Part shown: positions 1 to 8,396 of the stretch, piece by piece | Numbering within the stretch: position 1 is the first letter of the stretch | Layout of the letters: the number at the start of each line of letters is the position of its first letter | Source: Ruegeria aquimaris | GTDB lineage: Bacteria; Pseudomonadota; Alphaproteobacteria; Rhodobacterales; Rhodobacteraceae | Reading direction: 5' to 3' | DNA: 41,726 nucleotides | NCBI RefSeq assembly: GCF_025751555.1 | Contig: NZ_JAOWLB010000029.1 | Location: 1 to 41,726 of the forward strand | Notes under the pieces: generated by a model | Told to the model about the DNA's origin: nothing | Seen by the model: only the letters and a program-made list of their open reading frames with translations | Database searches by the model: none | Made by a program: the position numbers and the translations under genes

Positions 1-469
1 TGCCGCATCCCCCGACAGCAGCGACATGTAGCTGGCCGCCGAGGTGGTCGCGACGTTGGCGCGCGGCAGGTAGGGGTAGATGTCGAGGTCGAGTTTCGGC
101 GGCCGTTTCTCGACGTGGCAGAGAACGAGGTGCTTGACCGCGTCGAAGCCTACCGCCCCCAGCTTCAGGGCCCGTTTCACGGCGGCGTGCAGATCCTCGA
201 TATCGAAGGTCTCGAGCAGGCGCAGCACCTGCACATACTCGCGCCGTCCCATCTTCAGCATGCGCGCTTCCATGAGCCGGCGCAGGATCTGGAACTCTTC
301 GGGCAGGTTCCATTCGGCCAAGGGAGCCGCCTGATCCAGGGCGTTGGGCTTCCTCTCGATCAGCGGAAGGTAATGGACCGGATCGAAGACCATGTCCTCG
401 CGGTCGTAGCAGCGCGGGTGCCGGGCGATCACGTCACCGCGGCAACCGATCACGACCTGGTCGACATAT
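1..469 (-). pseudogene. istA: IS21-family transposase IstA, C-terminal fragment
   Basis: Read on the minus strand from about 469 to the window edge, the translation runs from YVDQVVIGCRG through YDREDMVFDPVHYLP to LDLDIYPYLPRANV and SYMSLLSGDAA. This is the conserved C-terminal part of IS21-type IstA, downstream of the DDE integrase core. There is no start codon or N-terminal part: homology stops abruptly where Tn3-family transposase sequence begins on the other strand at about 468. The reading frame is open to base 1, so the true 3' end and any istB lie outside the window. The missing upstream part resembles what is found at 41115-41726, on the same strand. It is a broken gene and cannot transpose by itself. 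Confidence 0.85.
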
Positions 470-1463
470 GGAAAGCGACGCGATCAATCGTGCGCTTGCG
501 ATGGTCATCGAGGCGCTGTCGAAACTCCCCATGGCGCAGTTCTGGGGTGCCGGAGAAACCGCATCCAGCGACGGACAGTTCTTCCCGACCACCCGGCACG
601 GTGAAGCCATGAATCTGATCAATGCCAAATACGGCTCCGAACCGGGGCTAAAGGCATATTCCCATGTGTCAGATCAGTTCGGCCCGTTCGCAACCCAGAA
701 CATCCCGGCGACCGTGAGTGAAGCGCCGTACATTCTGGACGGCCTGCTGATGAACAAGGCCGGAAAGAAAATCAAAGAGCAATATGCTGATACCGGTGGC
801 TTCACTGATCTTGTCTTTGCCGTCACGGCGCTATTGTCCTATCGATTCATTCCGGGCAACCGGGACCTGCCCTCGAAACGGCTCTATGCGTTTGATCCGG
901 CAAGCACCCCGAAAGAACTACGGGGCATGATCGGTGGCAAGATCAAGGAGCGGTTGATTACCGAAAACTGGCCGGACATCCTGCGAGCTGTCGCAACCAT
1001 GGCGGCTGGCATCATGCCACCCAGCCAGTTGCTGAAGAAATTTGCCTCATACCCCCGACAACATGAACTTGCCCAAGCCCTGCGAGAGGTCGGCCGGATC
1101 GAACGGACATTGTTCATCATCGAATGGCTGCTCGATGCGGATATGCAGCGCCGCGCACAGATCGGGTTGAACAAAGGTGAGGCGCATCATGCTTTGAAAA
1201 ATGCGCTACGGATCGGCCGCCAAGGTGAGATTCGGGATCGCACCGCCGAGGCCCAGCACTACCGCATGGCCGGGCTGAACTTGCTGGCTGCCATCATCAT
1301 TTACTGGAATACAAAGTATCTCGGCCATGCTGTCACACAGCGGCAAAGGGCCGGGTTGGATTGTTCGCCCGATCTCCTGGCGCATACATCACCGCTTGGT
1401 TGGGCCCATATCTTGCTCACCGGTGAATACAGATGGCGAAAGCAACGTCTCCGGGCAGCATAA
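468..1463 (+). pseudogene. tnpA: Tn3-family transposase TnpA, C-terminal catalytic part
   Basis: This 331-residue open frame matches the C-terminal third of Tn3-family transposases, which are usually near 970-1000 residues. Visible landmarks are ASSDGQFF (Asp35, first catalytic Asp), SHVSDQFGPF, YADTGGFTD (Asp108, second catalytic Asp), the GEIRDR segment carrying a candidate catalytic Glu (about 254), LNLLAAIIIYWNTKYL and the terminal LSPLGW-like block HTSPLGWAHILLTGEY. The N-terminal repeat-binding domain is lost at the junction with the istA fragment, so the ATG at 468 is only the first available codon and not a native start. No Tn3 resolvase is in the window. A Tn3-type terminal repeat lies downstream, so this is the right end of a former transposon. 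Non-functional alone, though the catalytic residues persist. Confidence 0.88.
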
Positions 1464-1465
1464 AC

Positions 1466-1720
1466 TCAGCCTGCTTTCTCGTCCGATTTTGCAAACAACG
1501 CGCGGAATAATTCTTCCGCCTTTGCCAAACCCTCATCTGTCAGGACGACCGATTTGGCCTTGTTGACGGGATCGTAGATCATGCCCTGTTCATACAACCG
1601 GTTCATCACATCCCAGTCATGGCCTTTCCAGGCCCGGCGGTCATCATGCAGCGTCAGCCACAATAGCCCCAGAACAACTTCATCGATGCGGTCTGTGTCG
1701 ATCTCCATGTGGTTGATCAT
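1466..1720 (-). CDS. Small DUF6429-family protein
   Basis: This 84-residue soluble, charged protein contains WLTLHDDRRAWKGHDWDVMNRLYEQG and DPVNKAKSVVLTDEG, which I recognise as the DUF6429 pattern; no biochemical role is known to me. It has no signal peptide or membrane segment. It converges on the transposase fragment with a 2-bp gap and lies inside the Tn3-type terminal repeat at 1749-1786, so it was carried as a passenger of the transposon end. The ATG used gives MINHMEIDTDRIDE; a second ATG four codons on (MEIDTDRI) fits the usual family start equally well. Confidence 0.7.
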   Translation of the reverse strand: MINHMEIDTDRIDEVVLGLLWLTLHDDRRAWKGHDWDVMNRLYEQGMIYDPVNKAKSVVLTDEGLAKAEELFRALFAKSDEKAG

Positions 1721-1748
1721 AGCAGGAAATGCGGCTACGCACGCCGAA

Positions 1749-1786
1749 AACAGCCAAAACTGGCCTTAGCGTAAGATTCTGCCCCC
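1749..1786. repeat. Tn3-family terminal inverted repeat (right end)
   Basis: Read outward-in on the minus strand the sequence starts GGGGGCAG and has ACGCTAAG about 20 bases in, the hallmark of 38-bp Tn3-family inverted repeats (GGGG outer end, TAAG inner core). It lies 285 bp after the transposase stop and points the correct way for a right end. I found no partner left repeat in the window. The 223 bases from here to the next gene hold nothing I recognise. Confidence 0.65.
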
Positions 1787-2009
1787 TCCGGCAATCGACC
1801 CCTAGGACGCGCGGAGGTGCCCCAAGCCTTGTTGCGGGCGCGGTTGGCGCTGCGCGCAGCGGCGGCGTGTGTCGCGTTCTCTGGCCGACCAGAGAGATGC
1901 ACTCATACGCGCAGTGCACGACAGCGGGTCAGAACTGGCCCCGAAGCATGTTCCATAACTCGTGGCAGAGCCCATTCCATGGAGGCTCCGAGCAGAAGAT
2001 GGACCTGGG

Positions 2010-3173
2010 TTAGTGCGCGCTCAGCAACTCAATCGCACGTGCAAGCGGCAAGGCGCGAATGTCATTCGACACCGGAACTTCACGCTCGCCCGCATAGACG
2101 AGGAATCTTCGGTTGGCCTGAATATCTTCTGCGCCTATGTGAAACCCCCTCGAGACCTTTGGCGCGGTTGTTCGCTTGATCTCCACCGCCCAAGTTTCAC
2201 CGTCGGGCAGGCGGAGGACTAGATCGAGTTCCGCACCTGCGGTGGTCCTGTAGAAGTAGGGCTCTGTGCCGGTAGGTGCAGCAGCAAGAAGGGTCTCGAT
2301 GCAGAACCCTTCCCAACTTCCTCCGACCACAGGATGACCGAGGAGCCCTTCGATCGTGCCTATGCCGAGAAGGGCATGAACGATGCCACTATCCCTGACA
2401 TAGACCTTGGGCGATTTGACCAGACGCTTGCCTACATTGTCATGCCAAGGCTGAAGGCGCCGCACGAGCATAAGATCGACAAGCAAGTCTAGATAGCGCC
2501 CGACAGTTTGCCCGGAGACGCCGAGCCCTTCGGCGAGTGCGGCAGCGTTCAACAGACCGCCCTGGACATGCGCCAACATGGTCCAGAAGCGCCGCAAGGT
2601 CGCAGCCGGGATTCGCGGCCCGAGGGCAGGAATGTCCCGCTCGAGATAAGCGCGCAGAAAGTCGAGACGCCAGTCCATGCTGGCTTGATCGCCTTCCGCC
2701 GAGAAACTGTCGGGAAAACCACCGCGTAGCCAAAGTTGGTTCAACTGGTCTGTGCCCACTTCGCCGAGCTGCAGGGGCGGCATTTCGATATAGCGAACGC
2801 GGCCAGCAAGGGACTCTGCCGATTGCTGCAAAAGGACATTTGAGGCAGACCCAAGCAAAAGAAACTGACCGGTTCGGAACCCGGCCCGACGACGGTGATC
2901 GATCTGGCCTCGAAGGGTCTTGAATAGACCTGGAATCTGCTGAACCTCGTCCAGGACAACAAGCTTGCCCGCTTGTTCGTCTAGATAGAGATCTGGCTCG
3001 ACCAAGACTTGCCTATCCGCCTCTCGCTCTAGATCGAGGTAGACTGACGGCTGCTCCGAAGCGATGTCGAGTGCAAGTGTCGTCTTGCCAACCTGGCGGG
3101 GGCCGAGAAGGACCACGGCGGCTTGGCTCTCTAATGCAGATTGCACGAGTTGATGGGTCTTACGTGGGTACAT
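2010..3173 (-). CDS. AAA_14/DUF4143-family ATPase
   Basis: A 387-residue protein with an N-terminal P-loop (GPRQVGKTT, residues 24-32 from the ATG at 3173), Walker B LVVLDEVQ, sensor-like LLGSAS, a central winged-helix-like part (AALAEGLGVSGQTVGRYLDLL) and a C-terminal DUF4143 nuclease-like fold with ELDLVLRLPDGETWAVEIKRT. Family members are common accessory ATPases of uncertain function; the C-terminal E-x-D...E-x-K pattern resembles PD-(D/E)XK enzymes. An upstream TTG at 3209 would add 12 residues, but that stretch lies within a perfect inverted repeat ending right at the ATG, so the ATG is preferred. It sits alone between transposon debris and an IS5 element, consistent with horizontal acquisition. 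Confidence 0.85.
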   Translation of the reverse strand: MYPRKTHQLVQSALESQAAVVLLGPRQVGKTTLALDIASEQPSVYLDLEREADRQVLVEPDLYLDEQAGKLVVLDEVQQIPGLFKTLRGQIDHRRRAGFRTGQFLLLGSASNVLLQQSAESLAGRVRYIEMPPLQLGEVGTDQLNQLWLRGGFPDSFSAEGDQASMDWRLDFLRAYLERDIPALGPRIPAATLRRFWTMLAHVQGGLLNAAALAEGLGVSGQTVGRYLDLLVDLMLVRRLQPWHDNVGKRLVKSPKVYVRDSGIVHALLGIGTIEGLLGHPVVGGSWEGFCIETLLAAAPTGTEPYFYRTTAGAELDLVLRLPDGETWAVEIKRTTAPKVSRGFHIGAEDIQANRRFLVYAGEREVPVSNDIRALPLARAIELLSAH

Positions 3174-3212
3174 ACCTTGCAAATACTCCATTCCGTGGAA
3201 GTTTTGCAAGGT
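3174..3212. promoter_or_regulatory. Perfect 10-bp inverted repeat abutting the ATPase start
   Basis: ACCTTGCAAA at 3174-3183 and its exact complement TTTGCAAGGT at 3203-3212 are separated by 19 bases and end immediately before the ATG at 3173. The spacing of about 29 bp centre to centre could suit a dimeric or looping regulator, possibly the ATPase itself, or form an mRNA stem that hides the ribosome binding site. There is no T-run, so it does not look like a terminator. Confidence 0.45.
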
Positions 3213-3274
3213 TAATCTTCACAGAAACCACACACGGTAGCTTTATTCGGAGCATCATATTACCATAGCACAAT

Positions 3275-3291
3275 GGCTCTGTTGCACAAAT
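3275..3291 (+). repeat. IS5-family terminal inverted repeat, left
   Basis: 17-base terminal repeat, exactly complementary to 4308-4324. Confidence 0.9.
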
Positions 3292-3328
3292 CAGTTGATG
3301 GCCGAGGTTTCCCCTTCCCCGGAGAGAC

Positions 3329-4261
3329 TTATCCCACAGCCTCCGTGACCGGGATGCCGAGCGCGGTGTAGCCGTTCAGGACGGCGATTCGGACCTGGAG
3401 CTCGGCGACCTGACGGTCGAAGTCCCTTGCCATGAGCCGCTGGCCCAGCAGTTTGACACAATGCATCTTCGTCTCGACGCGGCTCCGACGGTGGTATCCA
3501 CTCCATCTTCGCCAAAGTGCGCGGCCGAGATACCTGGACGCCCGCAGGGCTTCATTGCGCGCCACGGCTCCAGCGGTGATGGTCTTCCAGGGCTTCGCAT
3601 TCTTGCGGGGCGGGATGACGGCATGGGCACCGCAGTCAGCGATGGCATCGTGACACTTGCGCGTGTCGTAGGCGCCATCTGCCGTGACGCTGCCGATCTC
3701 CTGGTTCTTTGGAATCTGACTGAGAAGATCGGGCAGCACTGGCGCATCACCGACGTGACTCCCAGTGATCTCGACAGCCCGGATCTCCAACGTTTCCTCG
3801 TCGATCCCAAGGTGGATTTTGCGCCAGACCCGCCGTTTTGGACCACCATGCTTGCGTGCGTGCCATTCGCCTTCACGTTCGACCTTGATCCCGGTGCTGT
3901 CGATGAGCAGGTGCAGCGGCCCCTTGGAGCCGCGATACGGGATGTTCACGGCCAAGGCCTTCTCGCGCCGGGACAGGGTGCTGAAGTCGGGCACCGTCCA
4001 GTCGAGGCCAACCAGACGCAGCAGGCTCTCGACGAACCCGGTCGTCTGCCGGAGCGCCATGCCGAACAGCACCTTCATCGTAAGGCACGTCTGGATGGCG
4101 GCATCGCTGTAGGTCTGCTGGCGGCCACGCCTGCCTGTCGGCACGGCATCCCAGCTCATCTCGGGATCAAACCAGATCGTCAGCGAGCCACGGCGCTTGA
4201 GCGCTTCATTGTAGGCCCGCCAGTTCCTGGTCCTGTACGTTGGGGGTGTGGGTCTGCTCAT
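3329..4261 (-). CDS. IS5-family DDE transposase
   Basis: An intact 310-residue transposase. The N-terminal IS5 DUF772-like domain covers about residues 1-105 and the DDE_Tnp_1 core follows. Catalytic residues are visible as Asp121 in LLIDSTGIKV, Asp195 in VTADGAYDT and Glu263 in RSRVETKMHCVKLLG, the usual Y-x2-R-x3-E-x6-K arrangement. It fills the element, with 54 and 63 bp to the two ends. Length and repeats match the IS903-like subgroup, so it may still be active. Confidence 0.93.
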   Translation of the reverse strand: MSRPTPPTYRTRNWRAYNEALKRRGSLTIWFDPEMSWDAVPTGRRGRQQTYSDAAIQTCLTMKVLFGMALRQTTGFVESLLRLVGLDWTVPDFSTLSRREKALAVNIPYRGSKGPLHLLIDSTGIKVEREGEWHARKHGGPKRRVWRKIHLGIDEETLEIRAVEITGSHVGDAPVLPDLLSQIPKNQEIGSVTADGAYDTRKCHDAIADCGAHAVIPPRKNAKPWKTITAGAVARNEALRASRYLGRALWRRWSGYHRRSRVETKMHCVKLLGQRLMARDFDRQVAELQVRIAVLNGYTALGIPVTEAVG

Positions 4262-4307
4262 GCATCCCAGCTACCACGCTGGATTCACGAGATGAATCCC
4301 TCACAGA

Positions 4308-4324
4308 ATTTGTGCAACAGAGCC
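4308..4324 (-). repeat. IS5-family terminal inverted repeat, right
   Basis: 17-base terminal repeat, exactly complementary to 3275-3291. Confidence 0.9.
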
Positions 4325-4385
4325 CTCTGATCGTGCCAAACGATGCTTGTTCGAGGTATTGCAGGGCGGCGGAATGCGCCGTCAC

Positions 4386-4625
4386 ATGACGAAGTGCACT
4401 ACATTCAATAATCACCGATGGCGGCCGTCGGCGCCGCTGGACTGCGGCAGAGAAGCTACGGATCGTCGAAGAGACGCTGGACAACGGGTCCAGAATCCCG
4501 GTGGTCGCGCGTCGCAACGGTGTCGCCCTGAACCTGCTGTATCCCTGGCGCCGTCTCATGCTCGAAGGGGGGAATGTCGCGGCAACCGAAGACGACGACG
4601 TGACCAGCAACAAGGTTGTCCGCTA
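4386..4625 (+). pseudogene. Decayed IS3-type orfA (HTH transposase subunit)
   Basis: The frame starting near 4429 reads RRRWTAAEKLRIVEETLD, then VVARRNGVALNLLYPWRRLM and DDDVTSNKVVR before a stop at 4623-4625. This is the helix-turn-helix transposase-8 domain of IS3-type orfA proteins. A plausible start at 4386 (MTKCTTFNNHRW) is in another frame, so at least one frameshift is needed, and the leucine-zipper part after KVVR is lost. There is no orfB. It lies 61 bp from the IS5 element, which may have inserted nearby. Confidence 0.7.
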
Positions 4626-5006
4626 GCTAGAGGGCCACAACGCAAACCACCCGCACACTCGGCTGAAATTGCGCTCGCCAAGTGAGTTCATCGCCGCTCA
4701 AAACGCAATCGCCTGAGTGTCCGGCTAAACAGGGCCAAGAACAACATGCTGTTTAGGGATCAATTGCCGAGGCCAGGCTGAGGCACATTGGCTGGATCAG
4801 GCAAGGGCGTACACGCGGTACCGGCTCAGTCTTTCAGGGGGCTCTCCATCGCCGTTTTTGGCTGTTAGTCCAATTATTAGACACCTCTCCTCAAAATGTT
4901 CGCTAATTTGAGCATTGGCCTGTCGAGAACACATCAATTCTTGCGGTCACGGTTATTTCCCGGCCTATCGCTTGGTGTCACCTGAGCAAATGAACCGCTG
5001 AGAGCC
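4626..5006. other. Gene-free stretch upstream of nasT
   Basis: 381 bases with no recognisable gene. The last 120 or so bases are AT-richer than the surroundings (around 4860-4920) and presumably hold the nasTS promoter. I could not find a convincing -24/-12 sigma-54 site or a clear sigma-70 box. A modest Shine-Dalgarno (TGAGAG) precedes the nasT ATG. Confidence 0.5.
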
Positions 5007-5591
5007 ATGGGCGCCAAACTGACAGTTGTCGTTGTCGAAGAAGACCGGGACCGTGCTATCGCGATCGTTGATGCGTTGCGAGAGGCAACTGATTGCGACG
5101 TGTTCGTGGTTGGAAACAGCAGCGCCTTGGCCAGGCGCATAGCCGCGCATGAGCCGGATATCGTCCTGATAGATATTAATAGCCCGACCCGCGACATGCT
5201 TGAGGAGTTGACACTGGCCTCGGGTCCGATTGACCGTCCGGTGGCGATGTTCGTTTCGAACTCGGCGGGGGGGCTTGCACAGGCGGCGGTTGAGGCGGGC
5301 GTTTCGGCCTATGTCGTGGACGGCCTCGCGCCGCAGCGGATAAAGCCGGTCATCGACACGGCGATCGCGCGGTTCCGGATGGTAAGACAAATGCGGACGG
5401 AACTTGCGGAAACGCGCCGCGCTCTGGAAGAACGCAAGGTCATCGACCGGGCCAAAGGCCTGCTGATGAAGGTCAAGGGCATCGACGAGAACGCGGCCTA
5501 TTCCCTGTTGCGCAAGACGGCGATGGATCAGGGCCGCAGGGTGGCCGAGGTCGCCGAAGCTTTGGTCACTGCATCGGAGTTGCTGCGATGA
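5007..5591 (+). CDS. nasT: NasT, ANTAR-domain antiterminator for nitrate assimilation
   Basis: A 194-residue response-regulator-like RNA-binding protein. Residues 1-120 form a CheY-like receiver (VVVVEEDRDRA, EPDIVLIDINSP, AYVVDGL). A short coiled coil (LAETRRALEERKVIDRAKG) leads into the C-terminal ANTAR domain with RAKGLLMKVKGIDENAAYSLLRKTAM. In the characterised NasT/NasS pairs of Paracoccus and Azotobacter, NasT binds leader hairpins and prevents termination; NasS holds it until nitrate binds. The ATG of nasS overlaps its stop by 4 bp, so the two are translationally coupled. A leader with candidate hairpins lies just ahead of nrtA. Confidence 0.93.
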   Translation: MGAKLTVVVVEEDRDRAIAIVDALREATDCDVFVVGNSSALARRIAAHEPDIVLIDINSPTRDMLEELTLASGPIDRPVAMFVSNSAGGLAQAAVEAGVSAYVVDGLAPQRIKPVIDTAIARFRMVRQMRTELAETRRALEERKVIDRAKGLLMKVKGIDENAAYSLLRKTAMDQGRRVAEVAEALVTASELLR

Positions 5592-6760
5592 GGACCGTCG
5601 CCTTGCCCGTAGCTTATATGCCACTGGTTGATGCAGCCCCCTTGATCATTGCGCAAGAGTTGGGGTTCGCCCAGACCGAAGGGATTTCTCTCGATCTTAT
5701 CCCGGCGCCATCCTGGTCGTCAGTGCGCGACATGTTGGCGTTCGGACGTGTTGATGCGGCGCATATGCTGTCACCTGTGCCCGTGGCCATGGCTTTGGGG
5801 TTGGGCGGCGTTTCGACACCCGTTTCTGCCGTTATGGTGACCTCGGTCAATGGCGACGTGATCGGTGTGGGCCGCGCGCTGGAGACCAGGTTGCGCGCGC
5901 AGGGATACGAATTCGACTTTGTCAATCCGCGTGCGGCAGCGCGGGCGCTGGCGCGGGCCGCCGACGGCCCGTTGGTGTTCGGTGTGCCGTTTCCATTTTC
6001 GATGCATGTCGAACTGCTGCGGTATTGGTTCGACGGAACCGATCTGGGCGGAACCGAGGCTATCATTCGCACGGTTCCGCCGCCATTGATGGCCGAGGCG
6101 CTGGCCGAAGGAGATATCGACGCCTTTTGCGTGGGTGAACCTTGGGGATCGGTGGCCGTCGATCAGGGCTCTGGCGCCCTGCTGTTGCCGGGAAACGCAA
6201 TCTGGTCTTTTGCGCCGGAGAAGGTTCTGGCCGTGCGCACCGACTGGGCCGAAACCGAACCACATCCGTTGCGCAGGCTGATGCGCGCGGTCTGGCGGGC
6301 GGGGCAATGGCTGTCGCGGCCTGATACGCACACGACCACGGCCGAGATACTGTCGCGCAAGGCATATCTCGACGTGCCTCCCGAATTGATTGACCGTGCT
6401 CTCCACGGAAGGTTCATTATTTCGGGTCAAGCCGAGCATCGCGACGTTACGCGGTTTGTCGAGTTTTACAGAGGCGCTGCAAATTTCCCTTGGCGTAGCC
6501 AAGCGAAATGGATGGCTTGTCGACTTGCTCATCGCCACGGTTTGAACGTCGTCGATAGCATGACCCTTGGGGCAGCGGCCTATCGCAGCGATCTATTCCG
6601 CGCGCACATGCCGATCGAAGCCGATTTGCCGGGTGCTTCGGAAAAACTCGAAGGTTCGATTCTGCACGAGACTGCGGTTGCCTCGCAGAAGGGGCAATTG
6701 ACCCTTCTGGCGGATTCGTTCTTTGACGGCTGTATTTTTGACCCGGACGTGCCGGGCTGA
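5588..6760 (+). CDS. nasS: NasS, cytoplasmic nitrate sensor
   Basis: A 390-residue NrtA/CmpA-fold protein with no signal peptide, which separates it from the exported binding protein NrtA. Family features include VAYMPLVDAAPLIIAQELGF at the N terminus, FGRVDAAHMLSPVPVAMALG, the ligand-site region PFPFSMHVELLRYW and AFCVGEPWGS, and IISGQAEHRDVTRFVEFY. In the known system it binds nitrate or nitrite and releases NasT. The start ATG overlaps the nasT stop. A short stem with a T-run at 6779-6799 follows the stop. Confidence 0.92.
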   Translation: MRTVALPVAYMPLVDAAPLIIAQELGFAQTEGISLDLIPAPSWSSVRDMLAFGRVDAAHMLSPVPVAMALGLGGVSTPVSAVMVTSVNGDVIGVGRALETRLRAQGYEFDFVNPRAAARALARAADGPLVFGVPFPFSMHVELLRYWFDGTDLGGTEAIIRTVPPPLMAEALAEGDIDAFCVGEPWGSVAVDQGSGALLLPGNAIWSFAPEKVLAVRTDWAETEPHPLRRLMRAVWRAGQWLSRPDTHTTTAEILSRKAYLDVPPELIDRALHGRFIISGQAEHRDVTRFVEFYRGAANFPWRSQAKWMACRLAHRHGLNVVDSMTLGAAAYRSDLFRAHMPIEADLPGASEKLEGSILHETAVASQKGQLTLLADSFFDGCIFDPDVPG

Positions 6761-6778
6761 TCAATAATCGGGCATTTT

Positions 6779-6799
6779 TTCCGATGGAACGGAATTTTT
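6779..6799 (+). terminator. Hairpin plus T-run after nasS
   Basis: TTCCG / CGGAA stem (6779-6783, 6790-6794) with a six-base loop ATGGAA, followed by five T. This fits a weak Rho-independent terminator after nasTS. The hexaloop also has A at position 1 and G at position 4, the signature of ANTAR-target loops, so it may instead be part of the NasT-binding leader. Confidence 0.4.
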
Positions 6800-6843
6800 G
6801 CCGCAGTGCAGCGAAATTCGTTGGAGTATCCAGGTCTGTTCCG

Positions 6844-6879
6844 CGACAGTTGAGATGTCGAATTGCAATGGCGTAATTC
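6844..6879 (+). promoter_or_regulatory. Candidate NasT (ANTAR) target: tandem hairpins in the nrtA leader
   Basis: Hairpin 1 has stem CGACA/TGTCG (6844-6848, 6856-6860) and a seven-base loop GTTGAGA. Directly after it, hairpin 2 has stem AATTGC/GTAATT (6861-6866, 6873-6878, one G-U pair) and the hexaloop AATGGC. Hairpin 2 has A1 and G4 as in the published two-hairpin ANTAR motif; hairpin 1 departs from it. The position between nasTS and nrtA is where NasT acts in related bacteria. Confidence 0.5.
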
Positions 6880-6913
6880 GGCACGGACTTCCTCCCTATG
6901 ACAGGGAAAACAA

Positions 6914-6968
6914 GAGCAAGGCTGCTCGCTTTCCGCTGGTTTTCCAGTGGTCAGTGATGCGGCCTTTT
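6914..6968 (+). terminator. Possible leader terminator before nrtA
   Basis: Two stems follow the ANTAR-like hairpins: GAGCA/TGCTC (6914-6918, 6923-6927) and CCGCTGG/CCAGTGG with a TTTT loop (6933-6939, 6944-6950, one G-U pair). A T-run occurs at 6964-6968, some 14 bases beyond the second stem rather than directly adjacent. It could be the terminator that NasT suppresses, but the fit is imperfect. Confidence 0.3.
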
Positions 6969-7019
6969 TGCGTTTTTGCCCGGCGCCTTCTACGCGCCGA
7001 TGCCTTGAAAGGACAATGG

Positions 7020-8387
7020 ATGAAACGACTTTTGCTCAGCCTCGCGGCCTCCAGCGCCCTGGCCAGCCCCGGTTTGGCCGAAATTCTGGAACTGGAAAAA
7101 GACGAATTGACCTTTGGTTTTATCAAGCTGACCGATATGGCGCCGCTGGCTGTCGCCTATGAGCAGGGGTATTTCCTGGACGAGGGGCTGTTTGTCACGC
7201 TTGAAGCGCAGGCCAACTGGAAGGTCCTGCTGGACGGCGTGATCGACGGCAAACTGGACGGCGCGCATATGCTGGCGGGTCAACCTCTGGCAGCCACCAT
7301 CGGTTACGGCACCGAGGCTCATATCATTACGCCCTTTTCGATGGACCTGAACGGCAACGGGATCACCGTGTCAAACGAGGTCTGGAAAGAAATGCTGCCA
7401 CACATCCCCAAGATGGACGATGGCCGCCCGCAGCACCCGATCAGCGCCGCCGCGATGGTGCCGGTGGTCGAGGCGTTCAAGGCCGAAGGCAAGCCATTCA
7501 ACATGGGCATGGTTTTCCCCGTTTCCACCCATAATTACGAGCTGCGCTATTGGCTCGCCGCTGGTGGGCTGCATCCCGGTTACTACTCGCCCGAAAACGT
7601 GACAGGCCAGATCGGTGCGGATGTATATCTGTCCGTGACCCCGCCGCCGCAGATGCCCGCTACGCTCGAGGCCGGGACGATCCATGGCTACTGCGTGGGT
7701 GAGCCGTGGAACCAGCAGGCGGTGTTCAAGGGCATCGGCGTGCCGGTTATCACCGACTACCAGCTGTGGAAGAACAACCCCGAAAAGGTTTTCGGCATTT
7801 CCGCCGCGTTCGCCGAGCAAAACCCCAATACCACGCTTGCTGTGACCAAGGCGCTGATCCGGGCCGCCATGTGGCTGGATGAAAACGACAACGCCAACCG
7901 CCCCGAGGCGGTCGAGATCCTCAGCCGACCGGAATATGTCGGCGCGGATTACGAGGTGATCGCCAATTCGATGACCGGCTTCTTTGAGTTTGAAAAAGGC
8001 GACAAGCGCGACATCCCGGACTTCAACGTGTTCTTCCGCTACAACGCGACCTATCCCTTTTACTCTGATGCGGTCTGGTACCTGACCCAGATGCGCCGCT
8101 GGGGCCAGATTGCCGAACCCAAGTCTGACGCATGGTTCGATGAGATCGCGCGCAAGGTCTACAAGCCCGACATCTACCTTGCCGCGGCTCGCATGCTGGT
8201 GGACGAAGGTCTGGCGAGCGAGTCCGACTTTCCCTGGGACAGCGACGGCTACAAGGCGCCGACCCCCGCCGCCGACATCATCGACGGCATCCCCTATGAC
8301 GGCAAAGCGCCCAATGCCTACCTCGAAAGCCTGCCAATCGGCTTGAAAGGTGACCAGACAGTCATAGGCACCGAGGTCCAGGGCTGA
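7020..8387 (+). CDS. nrtA: NrtA, periplasmic nitrate-binding protein
   Basis: A 455-residue binding protein of the NrtA/CmpA family. The start is taken at ATG 7020, with AAAGGA seven bases upstream and an immediate Sec signal peptide ([20 protein letters not shown]); the 74 in-frame residues before it are leader RNA. The mature part has [56 protein letters not shown] and [14 protein letters not shown], the nitrate-site landmarks shared with NasS. It captures nitrate (possibly nitrite) for NrtB/NrtCD. The C-terminal residues [21 protein letters not shown] are typical of proteobacterial members. A 90-bp gap with a stable stem-loop separates it from nrtB. Confidence 0.93.
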   Translation: MKRLLLSLAASSALASPGLAEILELEKDELTFGFIKLTDMAPLAVAYEQGYFLDEGLFVTLEAQANWKVLLDGVIDGKLDGAHMLAGQPLAATIGYGTEAHIITPFSMDLNGNGITVSNEVWKEMLPHIPKMDDGRPQHPISAAAMVPVVEAFKAEGKPFNMGMVFPVSTHNYELRYWLAAGGLHPGYYSPENVTGQIGADVYLSVTPPPQMPATLEAGTIHGYCVGEPWNQQAVFKGIGVPVITDYQLWKNNPEKVFGISAAFAEQNPNTTLAVTKALIRAAMWLDENDNANRPEAVEILSRPEYVGADYEVIANSMTGFFEFEKGDKRDIPDFNVFFRYNATYPFYSDAVWYLTQMRRWGQIAEPKSDAWFDEIARKVYKPDIYLAAARMLVDEGLASESDFPWDSDGYKAPTPAADIIDGIPYDGKAPNAYLESLPIGLKGDQTVIGTEVQG

Positions 8388-8396
8388 CCCAACGCA

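Larger units (their letters stand above)
3275..4324. mobile_element. Complete IS5-family insertion sequence, 1050 bp
   Basis: The element is bounded by perfect 17-bp inverted repeats GGCTCTGTTGCACAAAT (3275-3291) and its complement (4308-4324), the well-known ends of IS5-family, IS903-like elements. It encodes one intact transposase on the minus strand. The flanks (AGCACAAT on the left, CTCTGATC on the right) show no matching target duplication, which suggests a rearrangement after insertion or recombination between two copies. Confidence 0.9.

Noticed and set aside
4626-5006. Sigma-54 promoter for nasTS
   Set aside because: I looked for GG and GC at -24/-12 spacing; sequences such as GAGGCACATTGGC near 4779 do not fit the consensus spacing.
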